Origin: Pochonia chlamydosporia 170
Lineage: Eukaryota; Ascomycota; Sordariomycetes; Hypocreales; Clavicipitaceae
NCBI RefSeq assembly: GCF_001653235.2
Contig: NC_035791.1
Span: forward strand, 3,906,001-3,970,000
Length of the DNA: 64,000 nucleotides
Direction: 5' to 3'
Numbering within the stretch: position 1 is the stretch's first letter; the number at the start of each line of letters is the position of its first letter. The notes below the pieces were generated by a model. That model had not been told where the DNA came from and ran no database searches. It saw nothing but the letters and a program-made list of their open reading frames with translations. A program made the translations under genes and the position numbers. This document shows positions 46,997 to 56,812 of this stretch, piece after piece.

Positions 46997-47287
46997 TCAC
47001 TTGCGGTGGCTCTTAGAGCTCTTGTGGTGTCTCCTGACGCGCTCTCGACCTCTTCGTTCTTCTTCTTGGCTGTGCTCGGTTCTTCCATCATCGCTCCCGC
47101 TGCTCAAACGTCGACGGTCCTCCTCATACCATGCACTCAGTGATTTCCCTCCAAACATTAAATCTTCATCTTCGATGACAATCGGTTGTACCCATGAGTG
47201 TGAGTTGAAGTCGGCCTCCCGCGCGGAAGGATCCAGACCAAGATGGTTGGGAACGAGGTAGTATGTTGATTCTTGTTTAGGCGTCAT
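46997..47287 (-). CDS. Small conserved-looking orphan protein, 96 residues
   Basis: A single exon. The first ATG in the frame is at 47287. The N-terminal two thirds are protein-like (TYYLVPNHLGLDP, SWVQPIVIEDEDLMFGGK, LSAWYEEDRRRLS). The tail is Arg/Glu/His-rich and ends in HHKSSKSHRK. There is no signal peptide or membrane helix. The composition, with acidic and basic blocks and few hydrophobics, suggests a small nuclear or cytosolic protein. I recall no characterised relative. A perfect 15-bp inverted repeat lies about 135 bp upstream (47422-47456). The frame could continue upstream through a non-ATG segment, but I see no better start. Confidence 0.6.
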   Translation of the reverse strand: MTPKQESTYYLVPNHLGLDPSAREADFNSHSWVQPIVIEDEDLMFGGKSLSAWYEEDRRRLSSGSDDGRTEHSQEEERRGRERVRRHHKSSKSHRK

Positions 47288-47421
47288 TGTGGACGAGGTT
47301 GTGTAAGATTGGGTTTTTGGTGGCGACGATGTATGCGCGACGTCTTGGTGCACCGCGTCTTTATGAGTCTTGTTGGTGCGCTTCTCTTCAATGGGGAGGG
47401 CCAGGGCGAAGGGCACAGGAC

Positions 47422-47456
47422 AAAAATATCTTCTTTATCACAAAGAAGATATTTTT
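47422..47456. repeat. Perfect 15-bp inverted repeat, 5-nt loop
   Basis: AAAAATATCTTCTTT (47422-47436) and its exact reverse complement (47442-47456) flank the loop ATCAC. The transcript would form a strong A/U-rich hairpin; as DNA it could be a dimer binding site or a transcription end. It lies about 135 bp upstream of the ATG of the 96-residue orphan. Confidence 0.9.
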
Positions 47457-50400
47457 AGATGGTGAGGGGTGTGATGTATAGAAGAGTCAGAGCAAGTAGA
47501 CGAAATGAGACGGGATGAGTCTTTGTTATATCAGGATCGGTGTTGGTTCGGACTGGTGGCGGGTCCAGAGTCCAAGACGTCTGGTGGAGCTGGAGGGGCC
47601 GAGGGGCAAAGACAAGGTTACCTTGGAGGTAAACAAGACAGATTGACAGACAGGACAGGCCAGACGGTGCGCGGCCCTCGTGTAGCTCTCAGCTAAGAAA
47701 CGGAGCAGAGAGGAAATGTGGAGTCTCAGGTACTTAATAAGTAATTGACACTGGGCTGAGGAACGGAAGCGTGTGTTTTGAGACTCAGCTGAGCAAATAG
47801 ACCGACAACAAATTGAGCTTAATTATTTTCAGCTGTGAGTCCCGACCGTGTGTCGATTTTGCAGGGAAGAGGTTAAGCGAAGAGGAGGAGGGATTGGAAA
47901 GCTGCAAAATTGAGGAAATTATAACAGATTAAAATAAAAAAAACTTGCGGTGCCGGCACCGGACGAGTCATAAAATTGTATGTGCGTCTTCTTTTGGTGA
48001 CTGCACATGTGTCTCCAAGTGCGATCGTCGGTCAAGCGGTGCGCGCAACAAGTCAAGTCTGGTCTTGTCAAGTTGGTGCCACCGGAACCAGCCGGAAAAG
48101 GGAGATGCTGCGAACTTGTAGGGAAGGTGTCAGAGAAGTTGGTAGCAGGTCGATACAACTCCAGCGCCTCAACGGAGTCTGGTGTCTGAAGGACAGTCAA
48201 TCCTCAAAAGACGGTTGGATCTCAAACGGAAGAATGGAGCGTAGTGGAGGTCTTGTGGCGGACGCCGTCTTTTGTGTTGGAGGGCCGGATGGTATTTGGG
48301 TGAGTAGATGGAGAAGATGTGAGTGGGAGCTCCGACTCATGCAGTTGCAGTTGCGCTGGTGCTCCGGAAAATGGCGAGTAATTCCGGCGCTGTGACTACA
48401 ATACTCTATAGCCACCGTATCAGAAATGCTCGAGCGTGTTGTACTGGTGTGGTGTCGTGTCAGCTATGTAGTAATAGATGACATGAATGGATATGAATAT
48501 CTTGTGGTGAAGCAGCTTAGTCGTGGAGCAAAGGATGCTGATGCAAAAATGCGAGAAGGAAGGAAAGACCAACCGAAAATGAAGCTCGACGGGGGGGCAT
48601 TAATAGAATATAAACGAAGATGCCATGCGGCTTACAAGGCACCTGGCCTTGGGTTCGTTTCGTCACAAGGCGGCAACGATTACATGTTGATTCGCAAGTG
48701 GTTACTCGAATCTGTTCATGGGACAAGTTGGACAGATCGAATTGCCTTGCTCCAAGTTTCTTCGCGACATGGACTGGTTGACTGGCCTGGCGAATTTGGG
48801 CGGCGTCGATCCGGGGGCTTGGCGGGGGCGTTGCCTTGGGACCAGCAGGAAGGAGCCACCCAAGGGCCACAACGGAGCCACTTGAGGACGTCGACATGGG
48901 CGACATTGGCAGGCAGGTGGGGGGACACAGTGCTGAGTACGAAGGTACAACCAGGCCATGTATCTTTTCTCTCTTTTCCCAAACTTCGAACACAATGGGA
49001 CTTGAGCCACAACACTGTGTGCGACGACTCGAATCCATCTCCGCGAACCACGGGTGTGCATACGATGCATACAGGCTGCCTCCAGGCAGACAGTGCAAAT
49101 CAATATTTCCGATGCGCCGTCGCAGGGCTGAGTGGCATTACGACAGTTGCCTTGTCCTGATGTCGAATCTTGTCTCGGCATGTGTTATGTTGCCTTACGT
49201 CGCACAAGAACGACTCGTCAATGATAGCAAGCGGCCGAAGGGCAGTTATTCCATCTCTAAAGACCGATGATTGCTTAAGAGTACTTGAATAATTTCATGT
49301 CCATCTGTCTAGCTGCGAGCACCGTCGATGCAATCATCTCTGCGCATATAGCAACCTGCCCGAGTCAAACCCATCTCCGGTGTCTCCAAAAGGCATCAAC
49401 ATGTCTCGCAGGAGTCAGGCATCTGCATCAACGCCTCACTTTGTCCAGACGCCTTCGAAATGCGGCCACAACGGCGAGTTGTCATTTTTCAAGCAAAGCT
49501 ATTAGGCTCTTGGCGTCAATATGGCACTGTGGCTCAGCTCAAAGCGGCAGCTGCCCAGTCGAGAACATTGAATCAGCCTCCCGTCTTTTACGGCCTACCG
49601 AGTCGGGCAGCCGTTTAAGCTCCCTGGAGCAAAAAGAACGTCTCCTTTCGGTAGTTGGTAGCATTGGCCCGATCAAGCTTCAAGCTGAGCTCTATTTCTC
49701 CGGGGCATTTTTCGAGATGCTCGGTGCCTCTTGTTCATGACTTTTTGGCTTTTCCTTTTGCGTTGTCTTTTCTTGTACCTATTGCTGTTCCTTTTGATTG
49801 CCACTCGACAACTTGTACTCTGCGGCTTCAACCGCACTGTCCGATTGATGCACATCGATACTTGATCATCATGTCTTGCCCGCAACTGACTTGATGTCTC
49901 GCTCACTATTTCCGGACTGGCCGACCAAATGAACACCTGCTTCACGCTTCAGCTATCAGCTTCGACGCCCGTGTCAACGCTCATGGCCAATAGAGGTCGA
50001 CGCAGTAAGACGAGCATTCACAGCCGTGTCAGATGCTGTGCCACCAGACCTCTCCCGAGCCCAGCTTTGCCCACAAATTTAAAGGCCTACGAAGGAAGAA
50101 GCTACGCGGCTGCTGCCGTCAGCTCACTCATCAACCCTGGGCACACTCCATGTCAGATTTGCATGGTGGACACGCATGAGGTGTGCAGTTCATGCGTCCG
50201 CTTCGAAGACAGCACCGTGTTGTCTCGGTTAGTTTGCTGGGCTGGCTGGTTGTAATCGTGTCCATGTCATGACAGGATGGTTTCTCAGCCCTGTCGGCTG
50301 AAACCACTTTCTGAATACCCCGGAGCTGGAGCAATAAGATTCCATCGTACTGGTGAATATGCTGTTGGACTATTTTGGTCCATCGTCTTGGCAAACTCCT

Positions 50401-51962
50401 CACTCTTGCCCGCTATTGACTGCAAATGGCATCGACCCCGAAAATGTCAAGAATGAGACAACGAAAACACAGTGCATGAGCTGTTACCGCCACCTGCCAC
50501 TTGGGCCGGTCGCTCTCTTGAGAAGGACATGAAGCTCAAGTACCTAGGTATTCGGTGATATTAAACAGGTTCTTTCTTTTTTCCCCATAAGCACTCATCA
50601 CGACATCCCTCCTTCTCCGCCCTTGGGGGCTTCCTAATGTAGTTTAAAGACCCTGTGTCGCGCGGTTTAGCTTTACGGACCGAGCAGTTAGACGCCCGCT
50701 GCTCTTTCCCTTGGCAGAATCCTGGGCGCCCATCTTGCGGTGGAGCGGGAGATCATCACCATGTAATGTGAATCACTTGCCCGTGGTGGTTTGTATGGTT
50801 GCAAGTAGCCGACCATCTTATTGTTCCGAAGGTGCATGTGCTGCGAACTCATTGGACGGCAATGTGAAATCTGATGAATGGTGATGGCTGTTACACCCGT
50901 TGTGGGGTCACCCGATGAAGGATGGGGAGGATGGAGGATGGAGGATGGCGGATAGAGTAGGGACACTTGAGGAGGAGTGAGGAGTCATCAAGTCTGGTGA
51001 GGAGTCTGATGAGGAGGGGCAGCCGAAAGGGCGGCGATCTACGGAGTATGAATGGGCAAGACAGAGACTGGGAGAAAGCGCCGCAGCCGCCAGGGCGTTT
51101 TGAGGGAGTGATTTCGGCGATAATGTCAAGTCTGGTTGGATTTGGGGTTGAAGGTTCTCAAGCTCGTGTTGGGTTTGTGCAATGCTCTTTTGGTGGGAAG
51201 CAAAGCGGCAAGGATAACGATAACCTTTGTGCGGGTGATGCTTTATGCACCGAACATTGGAGACGAGCTAGAAGTCAGTTATTGACTAATTATGCTGCGA
51301 CCAAATGTGATGTGATGTGACGGGACTCGATGCGATGCGCCGTGCTGTCGATATGTCGTGCGGCTCAATATCTGCAGTGACAGACGTGCAGCATCGATCG
51401 AGCCCCCAACCAGACAGACCAGTTGAGACCTTGAAAACTGACATGGACATGGACCACGGAGTATTTGACATTATGTCTCTAAGCCCGTGCCATTTTGAGC
51501 CTTTTGCCTGGACATACTCAGCAGTCCGAATCCTCACCAGACCAGATCCTACATCACCAGATGTTTCCCCAAATCTCGACGCCGCACAGATCTTCAATCT
51601 TCGCAATGCAACAAGGTCCAACACAGTTTGGTACTGTACATATATGCGCAGCGGAGTCCCCTCCGTGCAGATCCTCACCGTTTCGCTTGACCCGCCACTG
51701 TGCACACTGCACACAGCAAGCTGTCCTCAATAATAAACAAAGCTTGAAGCATAATGATCCCTCAGTCCTATCGCATCGACCCCCCAAAGTGCCGTGGCTT
51801 TCCCAGAACCGGTCCGGATGGCACACCGTTTGCCAAGCACAGTACGGGACACGCAAACGGGAACCCATCTGGCCGCCCTTTTCGCGCAGGAGGCTTTGGT
51901 CAAGAGGGCACCGGACCGTTTCACAAACCGACCGCTTCTTTGGGACGCGCTCGTGACGCGGT

Positions 51963-51986
51963 CTGATGCTGATGCTGATGCTGATG
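51963..51986 (+). repeat. CTGATG hexamer microsatellite, four units
   Basis: Four perfect tandem copies of CTGATG within the gene-poor interval. Confidence 0.85.
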
Positions 51987-54129
51987 GCTTGGTAGAAAGA
52001 CCGAATTTTGGCAAATGTCTGGTGGCAGAGGGAGGAACCTGTCATGTCTTATCGCAACATGTCACATGGTTACACTGGTTGTTGACATTGCAACCCTGTC
52101 TATATCAAGCTGGGGATTCCTGGTGTATGCACCGCTGTCTTGCATCAATGAGGGAATTCGCCAGGCCAGAAAGGACCAGACGAGTTGACGATTAAACACC
52201 TCCAAATGTCGGGAATATTATGCTTGCCGGCGGTGTAATCACCACAATGCCTTCACCAAAGGCTCCCATTCCACCGCCATGCAAAGAGATACATCCGCCT
52301 CGAGTATCTTCAGTATTTGCCCCTCCCCCGCCTTTTTCATCCTGCCCCATCTCAAGGACCTAAACCCATGTCCAAGATCCATCTTCCTTTCAATGCCCAC
52401 CAAAGACCCTTGTCCTGTGCGTATTGTGTGCACGTATTGCACTTATGCGCCCGATACGGGCTACGGCCTTTCGGAGGCCCGGACGCAGGTCAAAGGGACA
52501 TGGACATGGAGGGATTGGCATCAGCGAGTTGGGCTTGGCTTCCGTAATTCTCGGGGCTTTGGGGTCATAAGGCGGGTCAACACCGTTGGTGATGGTTTAT
52601 GCGCAAACCCGAGTTCAAGATACAAGACTACAAGTCGTACCATCTCAAACATTCACTGTGTACAAGAGGCGGAAACGAACAATTCGAAGAAAACCCTCAT
52701 CCGTAATGATGTCCCCATGACATGTCCATAAGACACGTCGAATAGCTAAAATCATCCATCAAGAATCCCATTTCGCCAATACCGGTTTTACTTTAAATGC
52801 CCACGCGCTCGAATGACGACAGCACTGCGTTGCACCCATTCTTCGCCATCGGCTTACCCAAACAAGGCAAACGAATCGTCCTTCACAGCCACGCTTTTTG
52901 GCACAATATGCGCATACATGTCTCTCTGTGCGTTTGATTCGCACATTAACCCCCACTGTTTTCTTTTACACGTTCCGCCTTTTGCCACGGTTTCATTTGG
53001 GGTCACAGTGTCGTCGGCCATGCAACAACGGTGATTGACGTCATCGGAGTTTTTGTGTTTTGGGACAATATGCACGATAGCCGCCACGGTTTGTGCTGCT
53101 TGGTCAATGGAAACTGGCTTGTGAGGCTTTACGGAGTCGGCGCCGTGACCAACGGGAGCTTTTGATGGTTTTGAATTTTCTGGTCGGCGATATTTGTGAT
53201 CTGGCATGATTACCGCAGGAGTGGTAATCGGAGTGGAAGACCCTTGTTTTTGGGTGGTGATGCAATTGGCGTGTCATTTTGGGGGTGCTTTGCTTTGGAG
53301 ACAATGACGACATTGGGTCGGTGTGGAATCTTGTAGGTCTGTAGATGGGTACTTGGCTTTTATTTCGCGTTTCGGGGTAATTGGTTCAGGGTGTTGATGA
53401 CGAGATTGTTCAGCAACGATTGTTCAACAACCCCATATTTGCCGTCTCTGGTAGTCCATGTAAGACTAGTAGTAAGTGCTTGGGGGACAGGCAGTGAATG
53501 CTGGATGTAAATGGTATGCATGGAAGGATTTTGGCAATTCTCTCCAAAAACACCAATCGAGTTGAGACGAACGTGTAGTTTCGATATGGCTGTGGCAACT
53601 CATCAACGTTGCTGGCTGATATGGCAGTTCAAGACGCTCACAATGGCTTGGTTATTTACACTTGCAAAGCTCAGTGGCATCAGATTAAGCAAACTTGCTT
53701 GAATTGAATCTACACGAGTCTTGGTACAGTATTGTTTGTGAAATACTCATGGGTGATATATTGGGTGGTGAGAAGGGCCGAAATCTCAACTAAGTACCTC
53801 CTTGTTAACAATAAACCAAACAATTACGATCAAATAGCGCAATTTCGAGACGAAGAATCCGTCCACGTCTTATTTAATTCCCATAAATGCGTTTACTATT
53901 CAGATTTGGGTGCCCTCAAAAACAAACCACCCAGGTATAGGGTATTCAACATCTCCTCCACCAGCCAACCAATCACATCCCCACGCAACGGCCCGCCTAT
54001 CATGCCTCGTCAACCACAACTCATCCTCACCCTCATCCAAGACATGAAAGCTCATCAAGCTCCATCCCGCATCGCATCCTCCATCAAAATTCCGACTCGA
54101 ACGCGCAGGCGGCATCAACACAAGTCACC

Positions 54130-54930
54130 ATGTACGCCACATACAGCATAACGTCGCTGCTGTTCGTCGTCGGGGCATGTACGTGAAACACAGACGCGTG
54201 GCTTCTCAACCTCAACCCCCCTTCCCGCTAACCCACGCTCTAGATATGCTCTTCACCGGCAGCGGCGAGTCCTTCAACGTCGGCGCCTTTTTAGAAGCCA
54301 TTTCCCCATCCGCATGGGCTAATCTCGGCATCGCGCTGTGCATGGGCCTGTCTGTCGTTGGTGCAGCATGGTACGTATCACACTGCTGTCCTTCACAATC
54401 CACGACGCTGAGTTTTTGTATGCAGGGGCATCGCCATCACTGGCTCTTCTATCCTCGGTGCAGCGGTTAGAGCACCGCGAATCCGCACCAAGAATCTCAT
54501 CTCCATCATCTTTTGTGAAGTCGTCGCCATTTACGGCATCATCATGTCCATTGTCTTTTCGTCAAAAGTTGGCTATGCTACCGGTGCGGCGGCTTTCTCT
54601 GCCGATGCGTATTACACGGGCTACTCGTTGTTCTGGTCGGGCCTCACGGTCGGCATGTGCAATTTGATTTGTGGCGTGGCTGTGGGCATCAACGGCAGTG
54701 GTGCTGCGCTTGCTGATGCTGCTGATCCGTCATTGTATGTTCTTCCCGCTGGCGCTTGGGTTTTTGTCTTCGTGAGCGTTTGGCGCTTGTTGATATTGTG
54801 TGCTGACTTTCGTGGTAGATTCGTCAAGATTTTGGTCATTGAGATTTTCAGCTCTGTCCTGGGCTTGTTTGGCCTTATTATTGGCTTGCTCGTTTCGAGC
54901 AAGGCTAACGCGATGGACAACAATGCATAA
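54130..54930 (+). CDS. VMA16: V-type ATPase proteolipid subunit c'' (Vma16)
   Basis: Four exons (54130-54178, 54244-54370, 54426-54734, 54819-54930) with introns of 65, 55 and 84 nt give 198 residues, close to the family norm. The protein is almost entirely hydrophobic helices rich in Gly and Ala. Recognisable segments are [57 protein letters not shown] and [20 protein letters not shown]. Glu90 (FCEVVAIYG) is the proton-carrying carboxylate equivalent to the essential yeast residue, and Glu170 ([10 protein letters not shown]) sits in the last helix. The subunit is part of the membrane rotor of the V0 sector that acidifies vacuoles and endosomes. The gene is convergent with the amidohydrolase, 219 bp between stops. 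Confidence 0.96.
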
Positions 54931-55149
54931 AGTCGGAGTCACTTGCGGGATGGCTCTGTGTATGATAGGGATACGACATATGGTCTGTTTGTGGAGCGGA
55001 ATAGCATGTATCATGAACTACCCGTGTTCGGGCATGTAATAAAAAACTGTCAAAATAGGCTCACAACCAAGAAAGATATAATATCGCTGCCATCTTAGCC
55101 AGCACGCCCCGTCGCGCTCAAACGTTCCCTCCAGCCTTCTTCATCAATC

Positions 55150-56250
55150 TCACGAGTAGACTGTGCCCAAGGAGTGCTTATTCAACAACTTGAGCGAGTT
55201 TGCTCGTAACTTCTCCGGCGCAATCTCCTTTCCTCTCGCATTCTTCGCTACATATCCCTCGTATGCTTGGACAATTGCATCAATCCCAAACTGCGGCGCA
55301 TACGGGAAATCCGACCCGAACAGAATATGGCTAGAATCAGTAAAGTCCAGCAATCCATCCAACTGTGCATCACTCGTGCTCAGCGCAATGTCATAGTAGA
55401 AACGAGCAAAATCCTCTGTCGCCTGAACAATGTTGACATTTGCGTGACTCCACATGTCGGGTATAGCTAGACTGTTAATCGCTCGCGTAGCAATAAAGGG
55501 GATAGTCCCGCCGGCATGAGATAGAATAATATCAACGTTGGGACAAGCACGAACCGTACCCGTCATGACGAGATCCACTGCTGCACGCGTCGTTGCTAGG
55601 GGATAATCTACAATAGGTTGTGGGATAGACGGACCGATGAAGAAGGGCGTGACGTCGAGGACAGAAGGGTGCAGGAACACGAGGGCCTTGTATTTCTGGA
55701 GTCGTGCCCATATGGGCTTGAAGTCAGGATGGCCGAGGAGTTTGCCCCCGTAGCTGGAGTAAATGGTGACTCCGGCGCAGAGCTTCTGCTGCTTGAAGAG
55801 GAAGTCAATCTCGGCGACAGTCCCGTTCACGTCTTGGAAGTCGGGAAGGGTGCCGAAGAAACCGAGTCTTTTTTTGCATTTGGAGCTGGTGGTGTAGTTG
55901 GCGAGCTGGGTGTTTAGCGTGCGAGCGAGCTTTCTGGCGGTGTCACCTGTCCCAGCGATGGGTACACCAGGAGATGATACAGACATGATGCCTGATGAAT
56001 TAGAATACAGCCTACAGTAGGGGGAGGATGTTAACGTACCGAGACTGGTTCCAACCGCGTCCATGGATTTTATGGCAGCGTCGAGCGACCAGTCTGGGGT
56101 TTTGAAGCCGGACGGATCGCCTCCATTTTTGTTGAGGGCATCGATATACTGCGGTGGCAGGGCGTGGAAATGTGTGTCAATACGACCTGCTGCCATGATG
56201 CTAGTTGCGCAGAGGGCGAGAAGCCCTAGGATGAATTGGGGAGATGGCAT
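55150..56250 (-). CDS. Secreted amidohydrolase-2 family enzyme (ACMSD / 6-methylsalicylate-decarboxylase-like)
   Basis: Two exons, 56250-56040 and 55991-55150, with a 48-nt GTACGT...ATCAG intron give 350 residues. The intron is a multiple of three and open, so it can be mistaken for coding. Its removal gives GTSLGIMSVSSPGVP, the usual family phrase. The metal-binding HxH is at His27/His29 (IDTHFHALPP). Further active-site phrases are FLHPS, LSHAGG and FGSDFPY. Relatives decarboxylate small aromatic acids (6-methylsalicylate, gamma-resorcylate, aminocarboxymuconate semialdehyde) with a divalent metal. This copy has an N-terminal signal peptide (MPSPQFILGLLALCATSIMAAG) ending just before HxH, so it is probably exported. 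TATTTAAA lies about 60 bp upstream of the ATG, and CGG/CCG inverted repeats lie about 285-365 bp upstream. The substrate is not decidable from sequence. Confidence 0.9.
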   Translation of the reverse strand: MPSPQFILGLLALCATSIMAAGRIDTHFHALPPQYIDALNKNGGDPSGFKTPDWSLDAAIKSMDAVGTSLGTLTSSPYCRLYSNSSGIMSVSSPGVPIAGTGDTARKLARTLNTQLANYTTSSKCKKRLGFFGTLPDFQDVNGTVAEIDFLFKQQKLCAGVTIYSSYGGKLLGHPDFKPIWARLQKYKALVFLHPSVLDVTPFFIGPSIPQPIVDYPLATTRAAVDLVMTGTVRACPNVDIILSHAGGTIPFIATRAINSLAIPDMWSHANVNIVQATEDFARFYYDIALSTSDAQLDGLLDFTDSSHILFGSDFPYAPQFGIDAIVQAYEGYVAKNARGKEIAPEKLRANSLKLLNKHSLGTVYS

Positions 56251-56812
56251 GAGTGAAGTATTGTGAAAGCGATACCCGCTTAGAGGGAAATAGATGGGAA
56301 CGATACAAGTTTAAATAGTTCGTACCGTCGAGGGAGCTGAAACTACTATCTACGAGTTGTATATGGAAAAAGGGGTTCCAAGGTGTTCTTCCCCATGGGG
56401 ATGGGTGGTAGTGACGGGTAGTCGGCAACATCTGCCACCGACACGGAGTTGATACTAAATGACTTACATTGATAAACTGCAATGAGGAGAGCCTTACTTA
56501 CAGTATGGGAAAGGAACTGCACATGGATGGCAGCCCGGACAGGTTATGAAGTCCGATCCTTGGTTCCAAGTGGGCGGAGTGTTCCGCACGCAGCATCTGG
56601 TGTCGGAGTCACTCCGATGTGGACGCCTGAGTGCCTGTGACGATGAATGGTGCATATAGACAGAAACGGTATATATAGTGCTGTCGTGGGATGTAGTGAT
56701 ATGTTGTAATTTACACGATTTGTGTCCTGCTTGCTACCAGACTTACAAACTTGAACGCTTCAATTGCAAATTCCAATGGCCAAATGCTGAATTGTTTGCT
56801 TAAGATCCATGC
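56251..56812. promoter_or_regulatory. Promoter region of the amidohydrolase
   Basis: The 562 bp between the amidohydrolase start and the stop of the upstream regulator gene. It contains TATTTAAA at 56310-56317 (minus strand), a TATATATA run at about 56671-56680, and three CGG/CCG inverted repeats between 56536 and 56617. Confidence 0.6.
56536..56617. promoter_or_regulatory. Cluster of three CGG...CCG inverted repeats
   Basis: Three sites are seen. CGGAC-N10-GTCCG is at 56536-56555. GCGGA-GTGT-TCCGC is at 56574-56587 (CGG-N6-CCG). TCGGAGT-C-ACTCCGA is at 56603-56617 (CGG-N7-CCG). Everted or inverted CGG triplets with short spacers are the known target class of dimeric Zn2Cys6 proteins, and such a gene (56813-59292) is the direct neighbour. 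That this protein binds here is inference. Confidence 0.6.

Larger units (their letters stand above)
47288..54129. other. Gene-poor interval of about 6.8 kb
   Basis: No gene is supported. The longest frame (48426-49160 plus, 244 codons) overlaps open minus-strand frames of 193 and 159 codons. This points to a locally stop-poor sequence and not to a gene, and the frame has no domain. Items of note are the 15-bp inverted repeat at 47422-47456, TACCTAGGTA at 50541-50550 and a (CTGATG)4 run at 51963-51986. No transposon protein or terminal repeat pair was recognised by eye. Confidence 0.55.

Noticed and set aside
48426..49160. 244-codon plus-strand frame
   Set aside because: Longest frame in the gap, but open minus-strand frames of 193 and 159 codons cover the same bases and no domain is visible. 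Kept as non-coding, with low certainty.
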